This document shows positions 48,431 to 58,849 of a stretch of 64,000 bases of DNA, one piece after another. Under the pieces are notes generated by a model. The model ran no database searches, was not told where the DNA came from, and saw only the letters and a program-made list of their open reading frames with translations. Source of the stretch: Gnetum montanum (lineage: Eukaryota > Streptophyta > Gnetopsida > Gnetales > Gnetaceae). The stretch covers positions 340,239 to 404,238 of the forward strand of contig MNCI01005887.1 of the NCBI GenBank assembly GCA_015680685.1, given 5' to 3'. The position numbers and the translations under genes were made by a program. Each line of letters starts with the position of its first letter. Within the stretch, counting starts at the first letter, position 1.

Positions 48431-48903
48431 TGCTATGCAAAATATGTGAACATTGTAGAGGCTAAAAAATGGCTAAGTATAGAAATGCTGAAAATGGCTA
48501 AGTAAGAGGATGCTAAAAATGCCAAAAAATGGCTAAGTCTAAAAATGTTGCTGAAAAAAACTAACTTTGGTGTGCTATGCTCAATACACTGAAGCCTGCT
48601 ACACTCTCATGTTGAGAGCCAACTATGCTCTCCTAAGCACATAGAGTTTAGCTAAGTGCCAAAGATATGCTTTATCTTTCATCCAATGAGGTTCCAAGGG
48701 AACTAACAACTAGGTCCAATCTACACCAATTCGTTCATAGACAACTCCTACACTAGCCTATGATTCAGCTACTATCATGGCAGGTCCACAGGGGTGTCGA
48801 GTCTATGCTAGCCTGGAGCTAGTAATGGAGGCATAAAGAGCGCATGGAACTACCACTGGACACTAAAAGAAATGGCACAGACCTCCTTCTAGTGCTAGAA
48901 AAC
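48431..48903 (-). other. 5' leader of the 19-kb element
   Basis: Noncoding stretch between gag and the 5' LTR. No tRNA complement could be recognised next to the LTR edge at 48904; either mutation has erased it or an uncommon primer is used. Confidence 0.55.
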
Positions 48904-50543
48904 TATAGCGATCGAAAATGTTGAATCCTGGAATGGTCACACCAAGGGGTCTATGGTCACAGTATAGCTGTAACCCCACCCCCATCCAAAGGGCCATCAT
49001 TGGAGGGGAAAAATAGAGGTGGAGCACCTAGGATGTTCTTATTGATCAAATTGGGACTTACAGAGTGTTTCGACAAATAAGTACTGAGCGTTTTCACAAT
49101 GTTTTTGATGTTACTAAGGTTGACTAAGCCTAATTGTAGAATGATGGTCCAAGCATGCAAATGCGTGCAAAATAGCAAAAAATGTAAGTGTTATTCTAAA
49201 TTCCAAAGAAAATTCTTGAAGATGCAAAGGAGTTTGAGAGAGAAAGAATGGCACCACCCTAAACAAGGGAAGTGTAGCACTTGTAAAAGAGAGGTGAGGA
49301 GGTATGCAGCGTACAAATGGATGTAGTAGGAAACATAGTCATAATCTCTAGGGTGTCTAGGCTATGAAAATTGACATCCATTGTGAGGTCTATGCCTACT
49401 GGATTGGCTACCGTGGTTGCTCCTATGGGCTGTGATGTGCTACGGTGTCCAGTGGTGTCCTAAAGTTTTGTCAAGATGCTAAGGATGTTCAGGTGCAAGA
49501 GTGTTAATGCCAAGATGCCAACTATTGAATAAAAATTCCAACCCCTAAAATGTGAAACACAGTGGTACTTATAGGATTACGGTTGATGTGAAGTGCAAAT
49601 TGGGCGCCACGTGGCATGAGGGTAGTTGGGGCTACACTAACCCCAACTACACTCCCACTGGAGTGACTAGTGCTACACTCTAGTGTGCTCCAATAGATCT
49701 GAAGAGACTACCAAATTGTGACTATGTTGCCAAGATTGCATGTGCCATATTTGAAAAGACAACAATGTACCTACAAATAGTGCAATACAATGCAATTTGG
49801 AGGCTACACTCCAAGACTATGTTCTTCCCTCTTTTGAGTGGGGTTGAGTGTAGGTACAATTTTAGGACAAATGGGATGTGCAAAAGAGATGAAAGTTGCT
49901 AATTTTGCTTACTGGAGGAGTGCTGGAGCTGAGATGGAGGCCAATGCTAAGCTCTAAAAGTGTTTGGAGGCTATCCTACATTGCTACGCTAGCTACACTC
50001 TAGAGCATAACCCAACAATTAGGCAAATTCCATAACAATTAAAGTCTAGTGATGGCTATGTTGGTTATGCTCTAGAGCGTAGTAGGGAAAGTAAGAGCGT
50101 ATCACTAACACTTAGAAAAAATTGGCAAAACTTGCAGTTTTCATCCAATCTATGCTAGCTATGCTCGAAAGCGTAATAGGAGGGGTAGCTTCAAAAGTCA
50201 GAAAATTTGTCAAAATTCTTTTTCCATGTTGAGCTAGCTTGACAACTTTAGCTTGACACTTAGGCAAACTAGTCACTGAAGTAAATGCTATGCTAGCTAT
50301 GCTCTACAGTGTAGCAAAGATAATGGGAGGATAGCACAACACTTAGAAAATTTTTGCAACTATTATCAACACTTAGAAAATTTCACAAATCTAGTTCTAT
50401 GCTGCATGCTATGTCGACTATGCTCTAGGGCGTAGTCCTAATAGTGGAAGCATGGGCCAAACACTTAAAAAACATTTACCTTGTGTTGATACTTAAACAA
50501 ATTTTCCATGGAGGTATTATTGCCTAAATTTGGTGGTATTTCA
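48904..50543 (-). repeat. 5' LTR of the 19-kb Tat-like element
   Basis: The 1640-bp LTR runs from TATAGCGATCG (TG start mutated to TA) to ...GGTGGTATTTCA. It is collinear with 31465-33106, with the same CTCTAGAG palindromes (about 49990-50430). Confidence 0.93.
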
Positions 50544-50548
50544 AGGTT
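50544..50548 (+). repeat. target site duplication AGGTT (right)
   Basis: Matches 31460-31464. On the minus strand it is AACCT and falls within codons of the accessory ORF. Confidence 0.92.
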
Positions 50549-53045
50549 CTCAATAGTTGATAGTTGATCAGTGAACCTTGAAAATTTCAAGTTCAACATT
50601 TGCCACTACAAGTTTCTACTTAGTGTCTTTGTGATGCTTGAACTTAACCTTGTACAACAAGTACAATTTGGCCACTATTTCTCAAGTTCTAACCATGGTC
50701 ATCTAGTAGTCAACATGGCCAAGTTCACATAACAGAGATTCGTGAGCTCCATGTATTCCATCATCTCCTTAATTCGCAACTCCTTCATGTAGATTTCTAC
50801 TTTGTTGTAGGCATCTATCCCATCAATGATGGGTTGCCACACTTCTTTTCCTAGATAGAGTTTTTGAAGGGTTTCATTCACTTTTACCTTTGCCAACTAG
50901 ATGTGTTTCTCATTTACTTATTTTTGTAGACCAACCTACTCTCTGTAATGATCTTTGACTCTCTCAAACTAGAGAGCCTCCAATTTTTAGGCAGCTACCT
51001 TAATCATAGTTTTCTAGTGAAGGGCACAAACCTCCTCCATGGAGAGATTTTTGTTTTCTGCTGCCAATCTCCTTAGTTCTATGTTTACTTTGGCTAGTTT
51101 CTCCTACTGTTGATGGATGAAGTTGGTTAATTATTGCTTATGCTCATCAACATTCCATATAGGCAATGGTTTTCTGTGGTCAATTACACATTCTCCTAGC
51201 AGGTCTGATCCAAGGTCATCTAAATTTTGTGTTGAGTAGCCTCTACTAAGGATCAATAGAACACCACCATCTCCATTACACCCTCAACCCCTTTCAGTTT
51301 AGCGTGAAGCTATTTCATAGGTTCATCTCTTGTTAATGTTGAGTTAAGAAATGTAAGGTTGGTAATCTAGGCTCTTAATTTGGCAACTTCAGTGCCAAGA
51401 ATTCTTTTAGCTCCTTGGCTATTTTTTGTTGCCCCTCCAAGATGATATTCTTGTCCCTTACCTCTAAAAACTTTGACTGGGTTACAGTAATATAGTCTAA
51501 AAAGTCAAAGGCATCCAAAAGCGATTACCCAATTCCCACTAGTTAGTCCAATAGATCTTTGTGCTTTATTGCATTTATTCTACCACTTATGATCCCTAAA
51601 CAAATCTACACATCTTTAAGTGCAATGATGTTTGGTGCAGATGTCGTAGGTGCATTAAGCATTTTAGCAATATGATCAGCAACCACCTCTACTGCTATCT
51701 CCTACCACTGGTGCGACATCACCAATATTCTTACCTCCTTACCATTCTCCAAGCACACTGAGAAGGTTGCAGTATTTCCAAAGATTTTTAGGAGTGACTA
51801 TTATTTTGCAAGAGATACTATGACCTCTCTAATGCCAATATTTGACCTTGTGGTTAGTTTCATTCTTTGGGTTGAGAAAATAGATCCACCTCCACCAATC
51901 AAGCTGATTAACGAGGCCACCTCATTTAGGTGACTCATTATTCGTCTGTATATGAATGGGTCCCCACCACTCATGTCTACTTGTTGCTCTTATTCAATTA
52001 AGAGTCATTCTCGGTATTTGCACAACCATTGGACAGTTGTAGCAATGTTTGACATAGTTGTTTAAGTGGTTGATGGAAGTGTTGGTTGCTGCTTCTCTTC
52101 TTGGATAGTCATTGCAGGCATCTTGTCTTTCATCATTTTTGCCTAGTTGGTGGCTGAAACATGTTTGACAACATCATTGGTGGAAAAGACTATTCCTCCA
52201 CTTCGACAGAGTTTTCTGATGAGGCATGAGCAGGGAAATGTCTTCCTTCCATGTTCATTTTCATTAAACCACTTCTCCATCTCTAGATAGATCAACTATG
52301 GAAGGTTGACAAGGAATCTCCCACTCAGAGTGGTACATGCTTAGGTAAAGAAGGTGATGATTTTGCTTGGCCTCACCATGGGATTGAGATGAAAGGCTGC
52401 AATCTTGTAGTGGATCCTCTCTATCAATGTGATCATGTCAAACTCCTTGCAGTTGATACCATAGCACCATCAAATTCATTCTTTCTTGATGTTGGGATCT
52501 ACCTACATTGGAATCTCTATAATACCTGTCCCTATTTCTGGCAGCCCAAGCACTGTAGCAATAGCTTGCATCAAGTAGGACATTAAGATGTCCTTGATTT
52601 TTATCATGGATTTGAGCTACCTGTTATTCTAGAATAAAAATGTCTCTCCCATGTATCACTCCCAAGTGATGATTAGCCACATGGAAGAGGCCTTCAATTG
52701 GTCTTGCACTTTTTTAGGTTCTTGCTCCAAGAAAGGGCAAAATTTTAACTCCCGGAGCACCATTTTTTATACCTCCCTTGGTTTGATCTAATTTAGGCAA
52801 GCTTCTACTAAGGTCACCTCAAGATTTGCTTATGGTGCTAGTGCATCATCCTAGTGTTCTGTTTCTACTATTGGTTCTAGAATCTATCAAATAGATTCCA
52901 CCTCAGCCTCTTCTCTAAGAGGACCTGTGGCATGGGTTGCTAGTGATTCTTCTTAGGCTTTTTCTTCACCCCTTCTCATTCTAGGTCATTTCTCCCTTAG
53001 TTCAGATAGTCTTACTTCCTGTGTGTGCTTTCCTTTTGGTGCCAT
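50549..53045 (-). pseudogene. accessory ORF of Athila-like element, N-terminal and middle part
   Basis: From ATG at 53045 the frame reads MAPKGKHTQEVRLSELRE, then acidic sequence. Near residues 230-300 it has FLVNLP, EMEKWFNENEHGRKTFPC and IRKLCRSGG. The last part resembles the FP-LI-LC-AGV phrase of plant transposon accessory proteins (for example PF20167-like or Athila ORF-1-like); this is an impression, not a search result. Long Lys/Glu-rich stretches of coiled-coil character follow, ending at YVNLAMLTTR and NVELEIFKV (50700-50580). It continues at 31464 beyond the Tat insertion. The total is about 940 codons. It lies downstream of integrase, the env-like position of Athila elements, but I see no signal peptide or membrane anchor. 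Confidence 0.7.
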
Positions 53046-55089
53046 CTATGGTCACAACACGTCCATGGACTAGTTGATACAATGTATAAATTTAAATTTT
53101 TGAATACCTTCTCTCATTAGTCAGTTACACTTTAGCTAAGGTTGGATCATGGAAAATTGATTATTTTATTAATTATTTATTATAAATGTCACCGAAGCTT
53201 GTTGGAAAGGTTTAACTCTTGTAATTTGGTGTTTAAAAGTTCATTTCCTAGTTAAACCTTTGTGGGAGTTAGAAAAATGGCAAAAACTTTTCTATAAAAA
53301 AATGGTACATTTGTGGACCCCACGATGAATTGCTTACCTCCGATAGCTACAAGGTCAAAAAACAAAGTGATTTAGATAAACAGTTAGGAAGTTATGGGCT
53401 CTAAAAATTTGAAAACCTTGTGAGAAAATGTAAAAGATTTCCAAGTTGAATCACACACACATATATATATATATATATACTATTTTTCCCTTACGTTAAT
53501 AGAGCCCTGTATATGGGGCCTCATATATAGGTCTACTCTATTGATGGGGCCCTGTATACGAGGCCTGTAGGCAAAATTTTGAAATTTGAATATCTTTAAA
53601 AATACAAGGAATTTGTTAATGGACTTGGGGTCTATGGAGTTCCAAAAAATCCAAGAATATGATAAAATCATTGAAATGGATCTTTGAAAGCTCAAAAATT
53701 GAAAATTTTGATGAATAATATGTTTAATGAACAAAATATGCAAAGGAGCACATGGTGTGATGCAAAAGATGGGTGTACAAAAGATTCTAATTGCAAGAAT
53801 GCCTAAGGATAAGGTGCTTAATGAATCCAACCAAGAGAGATGCAAGTGGATCCTTCCCATAGTAGGTACATGCCTTGTTTGCCCTTGCATAACCTCAACC
53901 TAAGGAGTCCATGGGCCTCTTAGTTGATTAATGGTCAATAGAAGTTAAGGACCAAAACCCAAAAGATTCTACCTAAGAATTCAAATACGTTAAACCGAGA
54001 CACGAAATCAAGAACATGGACTTCCATAGTGAGGTGAGTTACGAATAACATAGATGGATGATGGAGAAGGTGGAATGGAATTTCAAACTGAGGTCATAAT
54101 AAGTCCCTTGTGGATTTTGTGTTTAAAATAATCTAGGAAGATCCATCCTTAGTCCAAACCAAAACCAACCTCTTTCAGTGACTTCGCATCACCACTCTAA
54201 GACCAAACCACCCCCTCAAGACACAACAGTACATCCACAAAACAACCACCATTCCATAATAAGGAAAAAAGAGAAGAAGGAAGTGAGAGAGGGCCTTAGT
54301 TAGAGGGAACCTTCAGGCATGGGTAACATGTCTTTCTAGTCTCATAAATAGTGCTTGTAGCCCATTTATTTGTCTATGGGATGTTCTTTGAATTTCCATC
54401 ATGTTTTTGTTTTATTTTTTTTTCCTATTTGATTTTTTTCAATGGAAACCACACCATGCAAAGACTTTATTCAACTTCCTATTATTGGATGACATGGAAC
54501 AGTAAGAAGTCTATAAAAATACTCAAGCACCCAAGAAATTAGAAGAGTACAAAGAATATTGATTCCCCTTGAAGTCACACCCTATGCAAACCTTTGAATC
54601 CTTCCCAATTTCAGAAACTACCAAGGTCACAAATGTATTAAAAGTCTATTTAATGAAAGGGACCTCAAACTTCCAAAACAAGGAAAACCATAGAAATTAT
54701 AAATGGATGGATGTCATGGACTCATTGCCTATTCCATGAAAAAGAAACCATGACATAGCCATCAATACAAAAATTTAAAAATAGAAACCAGACATTAGGA
54801 AAAAAAACATAAAGCACAAACCACCATTACTAATAGCTACAACACCACTATGTTCTATTGGCACAAAGCACATTTATTAGCAAAAATTTGACAATCACAC
54901 TCAAACAAAATACAAAAAAATATATAAGAAAGTTTAAAATATTCAAGAAATATTTAAATGTACTAACGATGGCATAAAACAAAAAATAGTGTAAAATAGG
55001 AAAAATTTTGAAAAATCAAAAAGGTGTAAAGTAAATAAATTACAAAATAAAAAACATGGAAAACAAAAATAGAAAAACTAAGCCATATG
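53046..55089 (-). other. noncoding region between integrase and accessory ORF
   Basis: 54400-54620 aligns in reverse with 62510-62680 of the copy at 57763, for example CACACCATGCAAAGACTT, so it belongs to the post-integrase noncoding part of this lineage. GGGGCC-type palindromic phrases occur at 53510-53570. A 136-codon ORF at 53480-53890 has no recognisable motif and is probably chance. Confidence 0.55.
53452..53480. repeat. (CA)n(TA)n microsatellite
   Basis: CACACACACA followed by an alternating AT run. Confidence 0.9.
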
Positions 55090-56230
55090 GATGATTAGCA
55101 TGAATAGACATCTCCCCCATGACTAAGTTGAAAGAGGAAATCCAAAAAATTGAGCATGGTTGTCCATCTGTTGAGGTATTTGTTACACTGGCTTACTTGG
55201 GCTCATGGAACAACTTCACTTGTTGAATGTTGACCAACTACTTTTTATTTGGGCTCTTGGATTTATATATGGTCATGGCCCCAGAAGGAAAGGTTTCATC
55301 AATTATATAAGGTCCCTTCCATAATGTTTAAAACTTTGTTTTCTAAGATACATGTGTGAAGTTCTAGTAGAGAATCTTATCTCCCAATTGAAATTTCACT
55401 TTCTGTAATTTAAGGTTATGATGTTACTTGTTAAATGCCTTGTGCACTTCATTCAAAGATAGGGCCACTAGTCAATTTTCATCTAGCATGTTGATGTTGA
55501 TCAGTCTTTGTTTTTGTGCTAGACTAAGCTCAAGACTCATATCATAGGCTATTAAAAGTGTATGGAGCTCAGATTGAATCAAGAGTATTGGAAGTTTTCC
55601 ATACACTAGCTAGTAGGAAGAGTAGCCAATAAAGAGTTTCCATGTGGAGTGGTAGGCCCAGAGGACATTGTTAAGTTTTGTGCTCTAGTCTCCCCTATAT
55701 TTGCTTATGGTCCTTATTAGGATCTTTGTGATCTCCCTATTAGTTACCTCTACTTGATTGTTAACTTTGGGATGATAGGGTGTTGTTAATTTATATTTGA
55801 CCCCCAACCATTGCATAATTTTTCAAAAATTGGCACCTATAAAATGAGTTCCATTATCAAAAATTAGTGCATGTGGAACCCTAAACCTATTTACAACATT
55901 TTGTTATACAAATCTAGTAGTAGTGGATGATGTATAGTTAGTGACAGCTGCTACTTCTACCCATTTGGTGCAGTAGTTGACTATTACAATGATACACACC
56001 TTTTCATTAGACATGGATGTGATGGAATCCATGAAGTCAATGCCTCATATGTCAAAGAGCTCCATTGGTTGAATCCACTATTAAGGATCCTTCATTCAAG
56101 CAGCCATCCCACCATCTCATTGATAGTGTTCACAAGATCAAACAAATTGGTGGGCATACCTAAAGATTGTAGGCCAATAGTATCCTGCCATCAAGATTTT
56201 TGAGATCAAGTTGGTCTCCCAAAAGAAATT
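55090..56230 (-). pseudogene. Athila-like integrase
   Basis: Zinc-region remnant ILMAGYYWPTIFRYAHQFV near 56140-56200. The core has GIDFMDSITSMSNEKV and YCTKWVEVAAV (about 55930-56050), FDNGTHF (about 55845) and NNQVEVTNREITKILIRTI (55700-55760), so all three catalytic acidic residues (Asp, Asp, Glu) remain. KLFIGYSS and VYGKLPIL follow. It ends near the AGTCATGGGGGAGATG motif (55109-55124, minus strand). Its upstream side is cut at 56230 by an oppositely oriented sequence, so RT, protease, gag and 5' LTR are absent. Confidence 0.88.
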
Positions 56231-56905
56231 GATGAGAAAGAGATTCAAATGGCCAAAGCCAAACTAATTGAACCCTCAAATAGTTCTCATCTCTTGATTG
56301 GTATTCCATTTTGGATGGAATCAACATAATCAATCAAGTTTAAAGGAGTTGTAGATAGAAGATATAACCAAGTATACAAAGCTTTCTAATCTATGGTATG
56401 TTAATCTTGCAATGCTTACTATAGGCAATCTGAGGAATAAGTTGGAGAAATAAGTGACCATTACATTTTCACTATATAAGCATGAGCTCCAACTTCACAA
56501 TGAGGCCCTACAAAATCTACACATCACCAATGTAAAGCTTGAGGTTCTCAAGGTTAAATTTATTAATCAAAGAGATGTGACAAAGAACCTAACCAAAAAT
56601 ATGATAAACTAACATGAGCTAAAGTAGTAAGTGAAGGCTTTCAAAGTTTAACAAATCATTTTCATAGCCTAGTTTATCAATGTCCATGAAATGTTTCCAA
56701 CTCTATCACATTTGTGAAAAGTATCAACAAAATCTACCTTGACTAATTTATCCTATATAGCCAATGGTCCTTGAATCAAGTATGAGAAAATGAGAGTATT
56801 TCTTAAAGCATTTCATCCAAAAAAAACAGCAATAGTAGTAGCAAATCAACCACAAGAATCACTAAGGTGGGAGGAGCCTCCACCACCAAAAACCACATAG
56901 GGCAT
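56231..56905 (+). pseudogene. second copy of accessory ORF C-terminus, plus strand
   Basis: YVNLAMLTIGNLRNKLEK (about 56390-56445), NVKLEVLKVKF, NLTKNMIN, FINVHEMFPTL and EEPPPPK before a stop (56905) align in order with the minus-strand copy (50740-50549 then 31464-31130). The alignment crosses the Tat insertion point of the other copy and confirms that frame. Stops and shifts are present. Confidence 0.78.
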
Positions 56906-57059
56906 TTGCCTTGGCAATTTTTCTAAATCCTACAAAATTTTGTAACTTTTTTGTGTCCATAATAATGTCATTTTTGTCAAGTCAATCAAAAAAATTATAA
57001 TGTGGCACTCAAGTCTTATCAAGTTATTAAGTTAGTTAGAGTCATTCCTACAATTTTCT
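56906..57059 (+). other. 3' noncoding remnant after accessory ORF
   Basis: Aligns loosely with the minus-strand interval 31129-30891. The polypurine tract and LTR start seem deleted at about 57060. Confidence 0.45.
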
Positions 57060-57762
57060 AACAAACTATGTTAACATAGCTATGTTAATGCATCTATATC
57101 AATGTAGCCCATGCTTTGTTACCACAACTATGTTGACGCAGTAGTAATAGATGCTTATATATATGAGGAATCCACTATATTAATTCATCCATTATTACAA
57201 TAATAGCGAAGCTCTTACAACTTGTTTCTATGAACCATGATAATAAGCAATAAATGCCTGTAGCATGGTCTAAAGAAATTGTAAAAAGTATTTATTCAGT
57301 GAATTATAGTTAGACACATCGTATGAATAATATAAAAGATCAAGATTATTTCCCTTCTTTGTAATAGTTTGACTTAGCTTAGACTTTATTTTCTATGTTC
57401 TTTACTTTCATATGCAAATAGATTAATGTTTACTTTTACACACACTTAGCATAATACTTTACTTTCTTAATGCATATTAAATTTGGTGGAATTAGCACAA
57501 CCACTTGAAGCATAACACATATTCACTTCATAGCCTAATGATATTAAGGTTTGGTTCCCTGAGTAGTGCTATATTTGGTAATTCTAGTAATGAATGTATG
57601 CGTTCATGATGTGTACAACAAGCAGGAGTGGACATGCATCACCTATGGCTAGAGTAGAGTTTATTTTATTGCACATTAGATTAACTAGAATAAATTTTTA
57701 TATTATTTCATAATAAACACACAACATTAATTATCATGTGTCAAAACTATACTTAATCATAC
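57060..57762 (+). repeat. partial Athila-like LTR interrupted at 57763
   Basis: The U3-like part has the palindrome GTTAACATAGCTATGTTAA (57069-57087) and a TATATATA box near 57155. U5-like text such as GAATGTATGCGTTCATGATG ends at ACTTAATCATAC, where the next element begins. The remainder of this LTR should lie beyond the right-hand LTR of that element, outside the window. Confidence 0.65.
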
Positions 57763-58596
57763 TGATGAGATGCGATATCGCATGGGCCACAAAATCTATA
57801 AATAAGAGGTGGCTCTCCCTTATTTCCTCATCCTAGGCTAGAACATAGGGAAACTCTAGCAAATTGATCACTCCAAAGATAGAATATTTTCCATGTGCCC
57901 GCAGTAGAAGTCCTAAAGTGAATAGATCTTTATTCGAGCAACATTGTACCTGAACACAAGTTGTGTACGGCAATAAAGATGAACTTCCTGGATAAACCTT
58001 GCAGTGCATGGAATAGGATTTTATTTAATTTTATTTATTGCTTTCTCTCTCACCCTTATCTCCTAGTAATGCGGAATGAGTACGACTTGATTACAAGCAT
58101 TTAAGGATGTGCACGGATAATCAAGGAACAGATGCTCATCGCACTTAGGCTAGATTAGATTCTCTCACCCTTTCCTTCTAGTTAAGTGCCTCAGTATGAC
58201 CACTTCGAGCACGTGCATTACGCGTGGTGATCCCAACAACGATTAACATTTGGTAGCCATAGTTGCATCGATTCAGGGTGTGTACAATAACTGCAAATGG
58301 ATGCTGATGCTAGGTAATTTAGACTTAGTTATTAGTTACAGTTAGTAATTAGTTTCTCAACCCTTCACCTTGTTAGCATAGGAGACATAAAACATAAAAA
58401 CATATAAAAATCATATACCTCAAACTTACTTAACCATACACCATGACAACTACAAGTAAGTCTGGGAAGACAACGAATGATTAACCTTAAGTGTTCCATG
58501 AGGCGTGTAGACATTTAGTGTGTGGAGTTCAACCGGATCACACGTGCTATGCTCGTATTTGTATGGTTGAGTGTAGGGGTACCTCACCACTCATCA
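57763..58596 (+). repeat. 5' LTR of the pol-less Athila-like element
   Basis: 834 bp from TGATGAGATGCGATATCGC to ...CACTCATCA. TATAAATA lies at 57797-57804. U3 is short and carries one GATATC palindrome, while the 3' LTR start at 63960 shows two, so the 5' copy probably lost part of U3. Confidence 0.9.
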
Positions 58597-58597
58597 T

Positions 58598-58615
58598 TGG
58601 TGCTGTTGCCGGGGA
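58598..58615 (+). other. tRNA-Asp-type primer-binding site
   Basis: TGGTGCTGTTGCCGGGGA lies one base after the LTR. It fits the TGGCGCCGTTGCCGGGGA type used by Athila elements (complement of tRNA-Asp 3' end), with two mismatches. Confidence 0.85.
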
Positions 58616-58849
58616 CTAAGTGTTTGTGCGCTAAGTAGAACATAAGAGATCATTTACATCATTGGTAGCTTAAACGAACCTTAGGGTTAGTCAAACAAAA
58701 AAATTGTATAACGGTAAAATCAGCACACCGATAAATAACAATGTTTTCTTCTCACAAGAGCACTTCACCTAGATAATACAAAGGATAGTCGGCAATCAAA
58801 AACACATAACCTAAATTAGCCGATTCCTCAACAATATAGGATGACATAT

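Larger units (their letters stand above)
31465..50543 (-). mobile_element. complete 19.1-kb Tat/Ogre-like LTR retrotransposon
   Basis: Two homologous LTRs (31465-33106 and 48904-50543) in the same orientation, flanked by AGGTT on both sides. Order on the minus strand: 5' LTR, leader, gag (48430-45800), protease (45310-44690), tandem motif repeats, an antisense multi-exon gene (plus strand 40094-43960), telomere-type repeats, a spacer, pol (38000-34575), tandem motif repeats, 3' noncoding, polypurine tract, 3' LTR. The LTRs differ at 11 of the first 56 aligned bases, so the insertion is old. Size and RT motifs fit the Tat/Ogre lineage. It inserted into the accessory ORF of an Athila-like element. 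An assembly gap lies within it. Confidence 0.93.

Noticed and set aside
53480-53890. 136-codon minus-strand ORF
   Set aside because: Overlaps palindromic and microsatellite sequence in a noncoding interval, with no motif and no counterpart in the related copy.
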